A stretch of 64,000 nt of DNA, from contig NZ_WLZY01000012.1 in the NCBI RefSeq assembly GCF_010122465.1, positions 62,001-126,000 of the forward strand. The letters run 5' to 3'. Every line of letters begins with the position of its first letter. The stretch's first letter is position 1. Source of the stretch: Phytoactinopolyspora mesophila. GTDB taxonomy: Bacteria; Actinomycetota; Actinomycetes; Jiangellales; Jiangellaceae. Below are positions 24,418-33,157 of the stretch, one piece after another. Both the position numbers and the translations under genes were made by a program. Under the pieces are notes generated by a model. The model ran no database searches. It was not told the DNA's origin and was given only the letters and a program-made list of their open reading frames with translations.

Positions 24418-26978
24418 TCGCCGCCGCCGGCGGCCGGACCGTCGTCGATATCCCACTCCAGCAGGTCGACTTCGACTATCGGCGCCGCCGGGTCGCGGGG
24501 AACACGGAACGTGCGGATCTGGCTAGGCCCGAAACCAGATTCGATCACGCGGTCGATGAACGGCAGCCGCAGCCGCGCGGAGGCCGGCGCACCCGTTGTC
24601 TCCACCGCCCGAACGATTACCTCCGGGGTGTCGGCGTCACCATCCTGCCAGCCCTTCAGCGCCGTGATCATGACCTGGCCACCACCGTCGGCGGCGAAAC
24701 TCTGCTCGGCCGGGAGGGCTCCCGGGTGGAAGCTCTCCAGCATGGCGCGTGGCGGAGCCCCGAGCAGTGCTGCGCGGCGGGCCAGCCCGGCCTCGCGCCA
24801 TTCTCCGGCGTGCGGGACCAGCAGGTAACTGAATCGCTGTACGCCCTGGTCCTGGAAGGAGTAGAAGCCGTCGTCGTCGAGGAGCTTCGGGTCGTGCCAC
24901 GAATACACCGGGCTGCGGACCGCGGTGATACCGATGCTGGGTGTCGCGGAATCGTCGCCCGGCGAGACGTCGTAGCCGTGTTTGGCGTTGTTGATCACGG
25001 CCAAGCCGGCGCGCCGGGTGGTCCCGCCGGACGTGGTCATCTCCCCAGTGAGATCCACCCACGACTGGCCGGGTTCTTCGGCTCCGTCCACCGGACGCTC
25101 GAGCGTGCCGAACGGAATCTCGTAGGTGGCGGTGGGATTCTCCAGCGCAGTGGGGAAACGCATCTTCAGCAGGTGCGCCTGCTCCCGCCAGTCGAGGGTG
25201 ACGCGCACTTCCAGCTCGTCGGCGCCCTGCCGCAGGATGAACTCTTCCACCAGGGTGGAGCGGCCCCACTCGCGTTCGACGCGCAGCCGGGCGCGTTCCG
25301 GGCCGTCCTCACGTAGCACCATGGCGGTGAGGTCCATGGCCTTCCCGGCAGCGGCGTAGGAGACCACGTGGTGTCCCCAGGTGTCGGTCGGGTCTTCGCA
25401 GATCTGGGTGTGTTCGCCGCGGGCGCCGGCGACGACGTCCGTCCCGGTCCGTTTGTCGAGGAGGCTGTTCAGCCAGCCGCTGGCTGGGTCGAACTCCGCT
25501 CGCAGGATGTCGTTCTCGAGGACGGTCTGCGACGCGCGGAGCAACCCCGGCGCCTCGTTGCTCCACGGGATGTCCGCGGGAGCGGATCCAGGGCGCAGCC
25601 GGTACAGGCGATACCCCAGCGCAGGCAGCTCGGCGCGGAACACCGCGGCACCGCGGCCTTTGTCGTTGGTGGTCGCCACGGACTGGGTGGGCTGCGACGG
25701 GGTCTGCCGGCCGTCGGCGTCGACGACGTGGACGCCGGTCGGCTGAACGCCGTACTGCAGCTCGACGTCGGTGCTCACCTGCCACGGATGCGGGTTGAAC
25801 ACGAGGACCGGCTGGGTGCCGTCCTCGGCTGGGACATCCACCTGCCGCGCTATGACGTTGTGCACTCGGGTGATGATGCGTTTGGACAGCGCCACGGCCT
25901 CGCCGAGCTGGTCGCGGGCGTCGTCGTAGGCAGGTTCGATCGCCGAGCCGGGCAGGATGTCGTGAAACTGGTTGAACAGCAGCTGTTTCCACCCGTGGTC
26001 GAGTTCCCGCCGGGGATAGCTCAGCCCGTCGGTGACCGAGCCGATGACGGCCCAGCGTTCAGCGCTGAGGAGCGCGGCCTGGGTCCTGCGGACCCAGGCC
26101 TTGATGCCGGAGTGGGCCGAATAACAGCCGGCGGCGTGGTGCTGCAGGTCGTCACGCCATACCGGCAGATCTGCCATTCCGGCCTCGCCCTTCCTCGCGA
26201 CCAGTTCGTCGAAGTAGCGGCGCGGCGAAGACATCGACATCCTCCCGAAGGTTCCCATCTGGTCGTATCGGTAGATCGACTCGATGTTGGCCTTGGTGGG
26301 ACCACCGCCGTGGTTGCCCACTCCGTAGAACACCATCACGTCCCCGAGCGAACGGTCGAGCTGCGCCAATGCCTTCCCGGCCTGATGAGCGACGTCGCCG
26401 GGCGGGCTGCAGTACTCGAACGGGATCCGGTACGCGAGAACCCGGCTGCCGTCCGGGGCCTCCCACCAGAACGCTGTGCCGTCGAGCTCACTCTCGTGCG
26501 GTCCGGGGCGCAGGAAGCAGTAGGAGTCCATCCGCTGGCCACGCAGGATCTGCGGGAGCATGGCATTGTGCCCGAAGGGGTCGACGTTCATGCCGACCGT
26601 CGAGACGATCCCGAAACGCTCGTGCAGGTAGCGCTGCCCGTAGAGCCCTTGACGGACGAACGACTCGCCACCGGGCATGTTGCAGTCCGGCTCCACCCAC
26701 CAGCCCCCGGTGTTGACCCAGCGGCCCTCGGCCACCCGTTCCCGGATCCGCTCGAACAGTTCGGGGTCGGACTCCTCCACCCAGGAGAGCAGCACCATCT
26801 GGTCGCAGGTGAAGACGAAGTCCGGGTACTCGTCCATTCGATGGATGGCGGACCAGAACGTCGCCCTCGCCTCCTGGTACCCCTCCTGCCATGGCCACAA
26901 CCAGACCGGGTCGAGATGGGCGTTGCCCACCATGTGCAGGGTGCGGTCCGGTGTCGCGACCGGGCGCTCGGTAGTCAT
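24414..26978 (-). CDS. GH38 alpha-mannosidase
   Basis: 854 residues, normal for bacterial class II alpha-mannosidases. HLDPVW at 21-26 is the zinc-binding start motif, NVDPFGH (Asp133) holds the nucleophile, and FWWEAPDGSRVLAY and GNHGGGPT further on are typical. The C-terminal half is the beta-rich GH38C domain. No signal peptide, so it is cytoplasmic and acts on imported oligosaccharides. The start ATG at 26978 shares one base with the SIS gene stop (TGATG), and the stop overlaps the next gene. Releases alpha-linked mannose; exact linkage unknown. Confidence 0.95.
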   Translation of the reverse strand: MTTERPVATPDRTLHMVGNAHLDPVWLWPWQEGYQEARATFWSAIHRMDEYPDFVFTCDQMVLLSWVEESDPELFERIRERVAEGRWVNTGGWWVEPDCNMPGGESFVRQGLYGQRYLHERFGIVSTVGMNVDPFGHNAMLPQILRGQRMDSYCFLRPGPHESELDGTAFWWEAPDGSRVLAYRIPFEYCSPPGDVAHQAGKALAQLDRSLGDVMVFYGVGNHGGGPTKANIESIYRYDQMGTFGRMSMSSPRRYFDELVARKGEAGMADLPVWRDDLQHHAAGCYSAHSGIKAWVRRTQAALLSAERWAVIGSVTDGLSYPRRELDHGWKQLLFNQFHDILPGSAIEPAYDDARDQLGEAVALSKRIITRVHNVIARQVDVPAEDGTQPVLVFNPHPWQVSTDVELQYGVQPTGVHVVDADGRQTPSQPTQSVATTNDKGRGAAVFRAELPALGYRLYRLRPGSAPADIPWSNEAPGLLRASQTVLENDILRAEFDPASGWLNSLLDKRTGTDVVAGARGEHTQICEDPTDTWGHHVVSYAAAGKAMDLTAMVLREDGPERARLRVEREWGRSTLVEEFILRQGADELEVRVTLDWREQAHLLKMRFPTALENPTATYEIPFGTLERPVDGAEEPGQSWVDLTGEMTTSGGTTRRAGLAVINNAKHGYDVSPGDDSATPSIGITAVRSPVYSWHDPKLLDDDGFYSFQDQGVQRFSYLLVPHAGEWREAGLARRAALLGAPPRAMLESFHPGALPAEQSFAADGGGQVMITALKGWQDGDADTPEVIVRAVETTGAPASARLRLPFIDRVIESGFGPSQIRTFRVPRDPAAPIVEVDLLEWDIDDGPAAGGGE

Positions 26979-27595
26979 CAGGACGGTCCCTCCTCGGCCC
27001 AGACATCGACGATCTCGCTGATCAGATGCAGCATGAGCGTGTGCATTTCCTGTATGCGCGCGGTAGTGGTGGACGGCGCCAGCAGTGCGTGATCGGCGTG
27101 CTCGAGTGCTGGTCCGCCGTCGCCGCCGCCGAAGAGCACCGTGGTGGCGCCCTGTTTCCGGGCAGTGGCGAGACCGGCGACGATATTAGCCGAGCGCCCA
27201 CTCGTGGTGAAGGCGCCGACCACATCACCGGGCCTGGCCAGCGCACTCACCTGCCGCGCGAACACGTCGTCGAACGAGTAGTCGTTCGCGATACACGTCG
27301 CCACGGTAGCGTCCGTGGTGAGCGTGACGGCGGGGAGCGGGCGGCGGTCGCGCTTGTAATGCCCGATCAGTTCGCCGGTGAAGTGTTGTGCGTCCGCGGC
27401 GCTGCCACCGTTGCCGAACGTATACAGCCTTCCTCCGGCAGCGAAGTGCCGGCACAGCTGTTCTGCCACGGCGCGGATCGCTGGCAACATGCCCGGCAAC
27501 GCCTGCGCCGTGCGGATATGGTCGTCGACCTGGCTTTCGATGCCGGCCTCGCCGGATGGCGTGTCCAAGCCGGACGTGCGGACGTTGTCAACCAT
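26978..27595 (-). CDS. SIS-domain sugar phosphate isomerase (GmhA-like)
   Basis: 205 residues, one SIS domain. The phosphosugar-binding pattern LYTFGNGGSAADAQHFTGEL (about 56-75) and GDVVGAFTTSGRSANIV (about 122-138) match GmhA/DiaA proteins. GmhA-specific residues GNGGSAADAxH are kept. It overlaps ROK kinase gene upstream by eight bases and the GH38 gene downstream by one base. With a kinase and a mannosidase beside it, an isomerase for a phosphorylated sugar is more likely than heptose synthesis, but this is inference. Confidence 0.88.
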   Translation of the reverse strand: MVDNVRTSGLDTPSGEAGIESQVDDHIRTAQALPGMLPAIRAVAEQLCRHFAAGGRLYTFGNGGSAADAQHFTGELIGHYKRDRRPLPAVTLTTDATVATCIANDYSFDDVFARQVSALARPGDVVGAFTTSGRSANIVAGLATARKQGATTVLFGGGDGGPALEHADHALLAPSTTTARIQEMHTLMLHLISEIVDVWAEEGPS

Positions 27596-28553
27596 GGTTC
27601 GCTCCGGTCAGTGCGTCGAATGCCACGACGCCGGCACCGGCGACGCACACCACGTCACCCAGTCCGGCCAGCACCACCTGCGCGGATTTGGCCGCAGGCG
27701 GCATGGCATCACGGCCAACCACCTCGGCTACGGGCTCCAGCAGCATCGAGCCGGTCCGGGTGACTCCGCCGCCCAGGATGACCAGCTCGGGTTCGAAGAT
27801 GTTGACCAGGTCGGTCACGGCCTGTCCCAGGACGTCTGTGGTCTCGTCCCAGATCCTGCGCGCCAACTGGTCATCGGCGCGGGCTGCATCGGCCACCTCC
27901 ACCGAGGTCAACGGATCGGCATCGGCCAGCGTTGACACCTCGCCGGAGGCCAGCGCCTCCGCGGCGCGCTCGGCGATAGAGGTCCCGGAGACGTACGCCT
28001 CCAGGCATCCCCTGCGGCCGCAACTGCACATGCGCCCGCCCGGACGGACCACCACGTGGCCGAGTTCGCCGCCGTTCCCGGCAGCGCCACGATGCAGCTT
28101 GCCGTGGATGACGGAACCACCACCAACTCCGGTCGAGATCGTGAGATAAAGCATGGTGGACACGCCTTTGCCGGCACCGAAGCGGTGTTCGCCGAGTGCG
28201 GCGGCCGTGGCGTCATTCTCCAGGAACGCAGGCACGCCGAACTCGGCCCGCGCCATGTCACCGAGCGGAATATCGATCCATCCCGGAAGGTGAGGCGGGG
28301 AGAGCAGAATGCCGCGAGTGCTGTCCAACGGGCCGCCACAGGAGATCCCGACCGCGGCCACCTCCAGTCCTGCGCGCGCTATCGCGCTTCGCCCCATGCC
28401 GAACAGCCTCGAGATGATCGCGTCTGGGCCTTGTTCCCGGCGGGTCGGTTCCACCAGGAGGCCATGGACAGCCCCGTCGGACGTCACCACCCCCACAGCG
28501 AGTTTGGTGCCGCCGATGTCGAGTGACAAAACGGCGGGTTCTCCTGCGCTCAT
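27588..28553 (-). CDS. ROK-family sugar kinase
   Basis: 321 residues from the ATG at 28553, four bases after GGAGG. VLSLDIGGTKLAVGVV (residues 8-23) is the phosphate-binding motif, GISCGGPLDSTRGILLSPPH and FLENDATAAALGEHRFGAG are the substrate/Asp base region, and HVVVRPGGRMCSCGRRGCLE carries the zinc Cys/His motif of kinases (CxCGxxGCxE). No DNA-binding domain, so it is a kinase, not a repressor. Likely substrates are glucose, mannose or GlcNAc. First gene of the operon that continues with SIS, GH38 and the barrel protein; two operator-like sites precede it. Confidence 0.92.
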   Translation of the reverse strand: MSAGEPAVLSLDIGGTKLAVGVVTSDGAVHGLLVEPTRREQGPDAIISRLFGMGRSAIARAGLEVAAVGISCGGPLDSTRGILLSPPHLPGWIDIPLGDMARAEFGVPAFLENDATAAALGEHRFGAGKGVSTMLYLTISTGVGGGSVIHGKLHRGAAGNGGELGHVVVRPGGRMCSCGRRGCLEAYVSGTSIAERAAEALASGEVSTLADADPLTSVEVADAARADDQLARRIWDETTDVLGQAVTDLVNIFEPELVILGGGVTRTGSMLLEPVAEVVGRDAMPPAAKSAQVVLAGLGDVVCVAGAGVVAFDALTGANHG

Positions 28554-28605
28554 TCGTCCTCCGGTTGGTCCTGTGGAGGGACCGGCTGGCAACATCTGGC
28601 CGATG

Positions 28606-28673
28606 TGACATCGTTCCCACACGACATGTTAGAGGTCGCCTCCGCGCCGGTCAAACACGCGGGATCGTTCCCA
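28606..28673 (+). promoter_or_regulatory. Two LacI-type operator-like sites upstream of the ROK operon
   Basis: TGACATCGTTCCCA (28606-28619) and CGGGATCGTTCCCA (28660-28673) share the 10-mer ATCGTTCCCA and have central CG, as LacI-family sites do. They lie 53 and 107 bases upstream of the ROK start. The same motif occurs at 31797, 46166-46195 and 47918. Likely bound by the LacI regulator encoded just upstream. Confidence 0.65.
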
Positions 28674-28704
28674 GGCGACGCCGTGTGCTTGCATCCTGTT
28701 CGGC

Positions 28705-28793
28705 GGTGATCGTGAGCAATCTATTGCCGTGATCAGGTGATCGTGAGCGGATCGCTGTCGTCGTTCTGCGGCAGTAATCTGCTCACGATCACC
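28705..28793. repeat. Three-copy repeat array with GGTGATCGTGAGC core
   Basis: GGTGATCGTGAGC occurs at 28705-28717 and 28736-28748 in direct orientation, and at 28781-28793 in inverted orientation. Each copy extends to a 25-base related unit; copy 1 against inverted copy 3 matches 21 of 25. The first or second copy could pair with the third in a large stem-loop. It lies between the LacI gene end and the ROK promoter. It may be a REP-like element or a terminator of the lacI mRNA. Confidence 0.6.
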
Positions 28794-28850
28794 GCTACAT
28801 GGGAATCGACATCCGGCGGCGGCATCCGACGGGTCAAGGGCAGGCTCGCG

Positions 28851-29906
28851 TCATCCGCGTTCTCGAGGCGGCGCGGTGGATCCACGCTGGATGATCTCCA
28901 CCGGGATCACGTCCGCCACAGGTGCATCAGCCGGGTCGGCGATGCGCCGCATCAGCCGCTCGACCGCCACGCGGCCCAGTGCGGACGCGTCCTGGGCCAC
29001 CGCCGTGACCCCGGGCTCCACCATGCTCATCCACGGCGCGTCGTCGAAGCTCACGACGCTTAGATCCGCCGGAATACCCAGCTTCACCTTGGCAGCCGCC
29101 CGCCACACGCCTTCGGCCAGCACGTTGTTGGCGGCGAACACCGCGGTGGGGCGGTCCTCGGTGCCGAGCAACCGGAGCGCGGCGTTGTAGGCGGTCTCGA
29201 CGTCCCAGCCACTGGAAACGACCAGAGACGGGTCCTCCTCGATCCCGGCGGCGTCGAGAGCCTCCCGGTATCCGCGATACCGGTCGTGCCCGGTCGTCCA
29301 GTCGGTCTCGTCGATGAACAGGGCAATCCGGCGATGCCCGAGCTCCGTGAGCTGTTCGGTCACCCGGCGTGCAGCGGCGCGGTTGTCGACCACCACGGCG
29401 TCGCACTCTTCAGGGGCGAACTGCCGGTCGACCTCCACGACGGGGATCCCGTGCCGGCGCAGATAGTCGGATACGGCACGGGAGACCGGGGTGACGACGA
29501 CACCGGCTACCCGCAGGGCCACAAACGCCTCGGCCGCGCTGGCTTCGTCGTCGACCAAGCCGCCGTCGTCAGCGAGCATCATGCTGTATCCGTGGGCGCG
29601 TGAGGCCTCACCGGCGCCGGCGGCCAGTTCGGCGTAGAACGAGTTGCGCAGGTCCGACACGAGGACGCCGATCGACAGACTGACCTGCTGCTTGAGGTGC
29701 CGTGCGGTGGCGTCCGGCACGTACCGCAACTTCTTCGCAGCCTTGAGGACCCGCGACCGGACCCCTTCGGCGACGTAGCCACGCCCGGTCAGCGCTCGCG
29801 ATGCCGTAGACCGCGAGACCCCCGCGGCCTCGGCTACATCCTTGATCGTGGCCCGGCGCACCGGTGAAGCCGGCGCCACGGAACCGTCGTACGTATCCTG
29901 CGCCAT
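28851..29906 (-). CDS. LacI-family transcriptional regulator (glycan locus)
   Basis: 351 residues from the ATG at 29906, five bases after GGAGG. The helix-turn-helix TIKDVAEAAGVSRSTASRAL plus hinge (residues 20-75, including LKKLRYVPDATARHLKQQ-like) is typical, followed by the periplasmic-binding-protein-like effector domain (SIGVLVSDLRNSFYAELAAG; GHRRIALFIDE; PTAVFAANNVLAEG; VSVVSFDD-like stretch). It follows the tandem MBL gene by 29 bases and is probably cotranscribed with it. The recurrent TGRNAWC sites at four promoters in this locus are its likely targets. Effector sugar unknown. Confidence 0.92.
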   Translation of the reverse strand: MAQDTYDGSVAPASPVRRATIKDVAEAAGVSRSTASRALTGRGYVAEGVRSRVLKAAKKLRYVPDATARHLKQQVSLSIGVLVSDLRNSFYAELAAGAGEASRAHGYSMMLADDGGLVDDEASAAEAFVALRVAGVVVTPVSRAVSDYLRRHGIPVVEVDRQFAPEECDAVVVDNRAAARRVTEQLTELGHRRIALFIDETDWTTGHDRYRGYREALDAAGIEEDPSLVVSSGWDVETAYNAALRLLGTEDRPTAVFAANNVLAEGVWRAAAKVKLGIPADLSVVSFDDAPWMSMVEPGVTAVAQDASALGRVAVERLMRRIADPADAPVADVIPVEIIQRGSTAPPRERG

Positions 29907-29935
29907 CTTCGCCTCCAGTGGTCCCACCCGGCGCA

Positions 29936-31789
29936 CTACTCTGCCGGGACGACGTTGACCAAGGCCTCGGCATGCTGGCCCAAGCGTAGACGGCCGAACG
30001 TCACATCCATCGCCACCCGCGCCCGTGCTTGCACGGAATCACCGGCTACGACATCAACCGAGGCAGTTGTCACCTCGCCCGGTCCGAGCTTAAGGATCAC
30101 CACCTCCGGGACGGAAGACCACCCCTCGGGAAGCACCGGATGAATCGCGGCGTCCGTGGCACCGGGCAACGGGTTGCGCACCGTGACCTCGAAGCGCACT
30201 TGCCCCCCGGCCGGCACTGAGCTGCGGTACGGCCGGATGGTGACAGCGTTGCCGTCGGCTCCGAGATCGAACTCGTCGAGCGGCAACAGCTCATGATGGA
30301 TGTGCACGACCTCGTCCGCTTGTTCGGCGAGCAGGTCGAGATAGGCGTCGTCGACCCATCGGTGCTTCCAGTGCCCGCTGACCATCAGCCCCGGTGCGAC
30401 CTTGCGATACAGCGCCGCGCTGTCCTGGAAGTCGTGGATGCGGAACAGGTTTCGGTACTGGTAGTTCAGGATCTCCCGGCGCTCGCCGGGCACGCCCTGG
30501 ATATCTTGCTGATCGCCGGTCACCATCACCCGGACGCCGTCCACCTCGAACTCGAAACCCGCGGCATAGAGAGTGTGCCCAGGGAGTTCATGCACGGTGA
30601 TCGCGTGCTCCCGCCAATGGAAAGCCGCCCCCACGGGCAGCTCCCGGTCGACCGGAATGGGGTCGTACCAGAGGCACGGGAGGTCGTAACGTTCTGGATG
30701 TTCGAGGATGGGCGCGACATTCGCCGGTGCCCATACTTCCGTGCCCTCCGCCTCGCGCAGCAGCGGCATCCCCGCGACGTGATCGTCGTGATAGTGCGTG
30801 GGCAGGGCGACCTCGATCTTCTCTACGCCGTACTGCCGCCGCAGCGCGGGCAGCGATGCCAGCCACGGCCGCCTCGACGCGCGGTCGGTGCCAGCGGGCA
30901 GCCCGGTGGTCATGTCGTAGCCGTAGTCGATCACCATCGCGGTTCCGGCGTCGGACAACAGGACATACGAACACGCGTTACTGGTCCGGTTCAGCAAGAG
31001 ATGCGGCGTCAGCTCGACGAACGGATTATCCAGCCGGTCGCGCAGGTCCCACGGGTGCGGCCGCCGGGAGTCGACATAACGACCCATCCGCTCGGCCAGC
31101 AAGCTGAGCGCGGACCGAGGGTCGTCCATCGGCTCGCCGTGGGACGGCAGCAGCAGGTCCAGCGGCTCGTCGATGAGCTGCAAGCAGCTGAGCACGGCCA
31201 TCGCGGGGCCCTCGTTCTCGGTGTAGGACCACTGGGTCGCCGCGAGCGACCACACCTTCCCCGGCGCGTAGATGAGGTCACCGGTGAACGCGATCTCCCG
31301 GCCCCGGTGGGCGACGACGTACGTCACCGACCCGGTGGTGTGACCCGGAGTCGGCAGCACCCGGACGTCGATGCCACCGTAAGTGGCCATCCGGTACTCC
31401 GGGACCGTGCCCGCGATGGGGACCGGGTCCAGGAGAGAGAACTTGTCCTGGCGAAGGTTGTAGTCGTTGGCGATGGGGCGGCCGGCCCACATCCGATCCA
31501 CTGCGGCGAACAGGTCCTGTTCGACCGGGGGAACGTGGATCTCGATACCGGCTTCGACCGCACGTGGCAGTCCCTGGCCCTGATCGCGGTGGTGATGGGT
31601 CATCAGAATGTGCGTCAGGCGCTCGATGCCCATCTCGTCGAGGTGATCGAGAACCGTGCCATCACCGAAGTCGACGGCGACGCCGGTGGCCGGGCTTACA
31701 CCTTCGGACTCGTTGCGGATCACATAGACGTTGCAGGTATCCCTGATTCGGAAGATCCCGGGTGCCACTTCCTCGACTGCAGCAGACAT
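29936..31789 (-). CDS. Tandem metallo-beta-lactamase-fold protein with C-terminal beta-sandwich
   Basis: 617 residues with two MBL domains and a CARDB-like beta domain. Domain 1 (about 5-245): THHHRDQ at 64-70 (the usual last His is Gln70), LPTPGHTTGSV with His150, FTGDLIY with Asp171, PSHGEPM with His217. Domain 2 (about 260-500): canonical THYHDDH at 331-337, HELPGHTLYAAGF, VMVTGDQQD, VSGHWKHRW. Residues 530-617 look like a CARDB/alpha-mannosidase-type sandwich. No signal peptide. The two stops and starts link it to the lacI gene, and it is divergent from the GH84 gene 23 bases away. The substrate is unknown; a lactonase or esterase role in sugar metabolism is only a guess. Confidence 0.8.
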   Translation of the reverse strand: MSAAVEEVAPGIFRIRDTCNVYVIRNESEGVSPATGVAVDFGDGTVLDHLDEMGIERLTHILMTHHHRDQGQGLPRAVEAGIEIHVPPVEQDLFAAVDRMWAGRPIANDYNLRQDKFSLLDPVPIAGTVPEYRMATYGGIDVRVLPTPGHTTGSVTYVVAHRGREIAFTGDLIYAPGKVWSLAATQWSYTENEGPAMAVLSCLQLIDEPLDLLLPSHGEPMDDPRSALSLLAERMGRYVDSRRPHPWDLRDRLDNPFVELTPHLLLNRTSNACSYVLLSDAGTAMVIDYGYDMTTGLPAGTDRASRRPWLASLPALRRQYGVEKIEVALPTHYHDDHVAGMPLLREAEGTEVWAPANVAPILEHPERYDLPCLWYDPIPVDRELPVGAAFHWREHAITVHELPGHTLYAAGFEFEVDGVRVMVTGDQQDIQGVPGERREILNYQYRNLFRIHDFQDSAALYRKVAPGLMVSGHWKHRWVDDAYLDLLAEQADEVVHIHHELLPLDEFDLGADGNAVTIRPYRSSVPAGGQVRFEVTVRNPLPGATDAAIHPVLPEGWSSVPEVVILKLGPGEVTTASVDVVAGDSVQARARVAMDVTFGRLRLGQHAEALVNVVPAE

Positions 31790-31796
31790 GGCTCAA

Positions 31797-31810
31797 TGGT
31801 ATCGTTCCCA
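31797..31810. promoter_or_regulatory. LacI-type operator between divergent MBL and GH84 genes
   Basis: TGGTATCGTTCCCA lies in the 23-base gap between the start codons of the divergent genes, two bases before the GH84 ATG. It matches the motif seen upstream of the ROK operon. With so little room, transcription of at least one gene must be leaderless or start inside the other's coding region. Confidence 0.65.
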
Positions 31811-31812
31811 CA

Positions 31813-33129
31813 ATGCAGCGAAAGGCATCTGGCACACCCGCCCTGGACTGGCGGGGCACCATCGAAGGCTTCTACGGACCACCGTGGTCGCATGCCGACC
31901 GGTTGGCGCACCTGCGATTCGCCGAGCGGCACGGCCTCAACACCTACGTCTACGCGCCGAAAGACGACCCATTCCACCGGGAGCGGTGGCGCGAGCCGTA
32001 TCCGGAGCGCGAGCTGGCCCGGCTATCCGAACTGGTCCGCGCCGCCCAATCCGCTCAGCTGCGATTCGTCTTCACGATCTCACCGGGCCTGTCGATGGTG
32101 TACAGCGATGCCGCGGAGCTCGACCGGCTGGTGGCCAAACTGGAACAGGTCTGGGCGATCGGTGTGCGACACATCGGCCTGCTGTTCGATGACATCGAGC
32201 CGGAGCTGACCCATGACGTGGACGTCTCCGTGTTCGGGGCGGCCCCAGGCTCATCCGCCCGCGCACACGCCTCCGTGTGCCGGCACGTCATCGAGGCTGT
32301 GCTGGACCGGCACGGCAACGACGGGCCCCTACTGATGGTGCCGACCGACTACGCGGGCACCAAGCCTTCGCCGTACCGGCAATTCCTGGCCAAGGAACTG
32401 CCTCCGGAGGTACTGGTGTGGTGGACCGGGCATGACGTCGTCGTCGGCGAGATCAGCCGCGAGGACATCGACGCGGCCGCGGAAAGCTATGGGCACCGAT
32501 TGCTGCTCTGGGACAACTTCCCGGTCAATGACTTCGACCCGGCCCGGCTCTTCCTCGGTCCGCTGACCGGCCGTACCGCCGACATCGCGGGGTCGGCCCT
32601 AGTGGGCATCACGGCCAATCCCATGCCGCAGGCCGCCGCATCCGAGATCGCGCTCGCCACGGTAGCCGAGTGGGCGTGGGATCCGTCCGCCTACGATCCG
32701 GTTGCCGCGCATCGCCGAGTACGCTCGGCCCTGGCCGGTGGCGCCATGGTCGAGATGCTGATCGAGGCGGCTAGCTCGTGGCCGCCATCAGCGCCGCGCC
32801 AACCTCGGCTGTCCGCCCTGTTCGACGACGTGCGTCGGGAACCCGCGTTGGCCTCAGACGAGTTGCGCGCGATGTTCACCGTGATGGTCCAGCCACCAGA
32901 GCCGGCCACCGACGACGCTGCCCGGCTGGTCGCCGAGATCCGGCCCTGGCTTGACGCACAGGCGGCGATGGGGCAAGCCGGATTGGCCGCCCTGGATCAT
33001 CTGAGATCGCCTTCGCCCGAGACCCGGGCCACGGCCGAGAAGGCCCTGGTAGAAGCTCAAGCTCACGAGGCGGACGTACTGAAGGGCATCATCGCGCCGT
33101 TCGTCGCCAGCGTGCTCGAGTCTCGGTGA
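31813..33129 (+). CDS. GH84-like beta-N-acetylglucosaminidase
   Basis: 438 residues starting at the ATG at 31813; no ribosome site precedes it, so the mRNA may be leaderless. GTIEGFYGPPWSHADR (residues 15-30) is the signature of the GH84 catalytic barrel (hyaluronidase/O-GlcNAcase-type), and LLFDDIEPE holds the catalytic pair Asp126-Asp127. LLLWDNFPVND and GITANPMPQAAASE are also typical. The length covers barrel plus a helical C-terminal domain, without the larger modules of clostridial toxins. No signal peptide, so cytoplasmic. Releases GlcNAc from imported chitobiose or N-glycan cores by the substrate-assisted mechanism. Confidence 0.92.
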   Translation: MQRKASGTPALDWRGTIEGFYGPPWSHADRLAHLRFAERHGLNTYVYAPKDDPFHRERWREPYPERELARLSELVRAAQSAQLRFVFTISPGLSMVYSDAAELDRLVAKLEQVWAIGVRHIGLLFDDIEPELTHDVDVSVFGAAPGSSARAHASVCRHVIEAVLDRHGNDGPLLMVPTDYAGTKPSPYRQFLAKELPPEVLVWWTGHDVVVGEISREDIDAAAESYGHRLLLWDNFPVNDFDPARLFLGPLTGRTADIAGSALVGITANPMPQAAASEIALATVAEWAWDPSAYDPVAAHRRVRSALAGGAMVEMLIEAASSWPPSAPRQPRLSALFDDVRREPALASDELRAMFTVMVQPPEPATDDAARLVAEIRPWLDAQAAMGQAGLAALDHLRSPSPETRATAEKALVEAQAHEADVLKGIIAPFVASVLESR

Positions 33130-33157
33130 CATCGCACGGTTCACTGAGCTGATGCGT

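Noticed and set aside
25368-27092. 574-codon open frame on the plus strand
   Set aside because: Antisense of the GH38 mannosidase and SIS genes; sequence without recognisable motifs.
30293-32209. 638-codon open frame on the plus strand
   Set aside because: Antisense to the tandem MBL gene and overlapping GH84 in another frame; no domain pattern.
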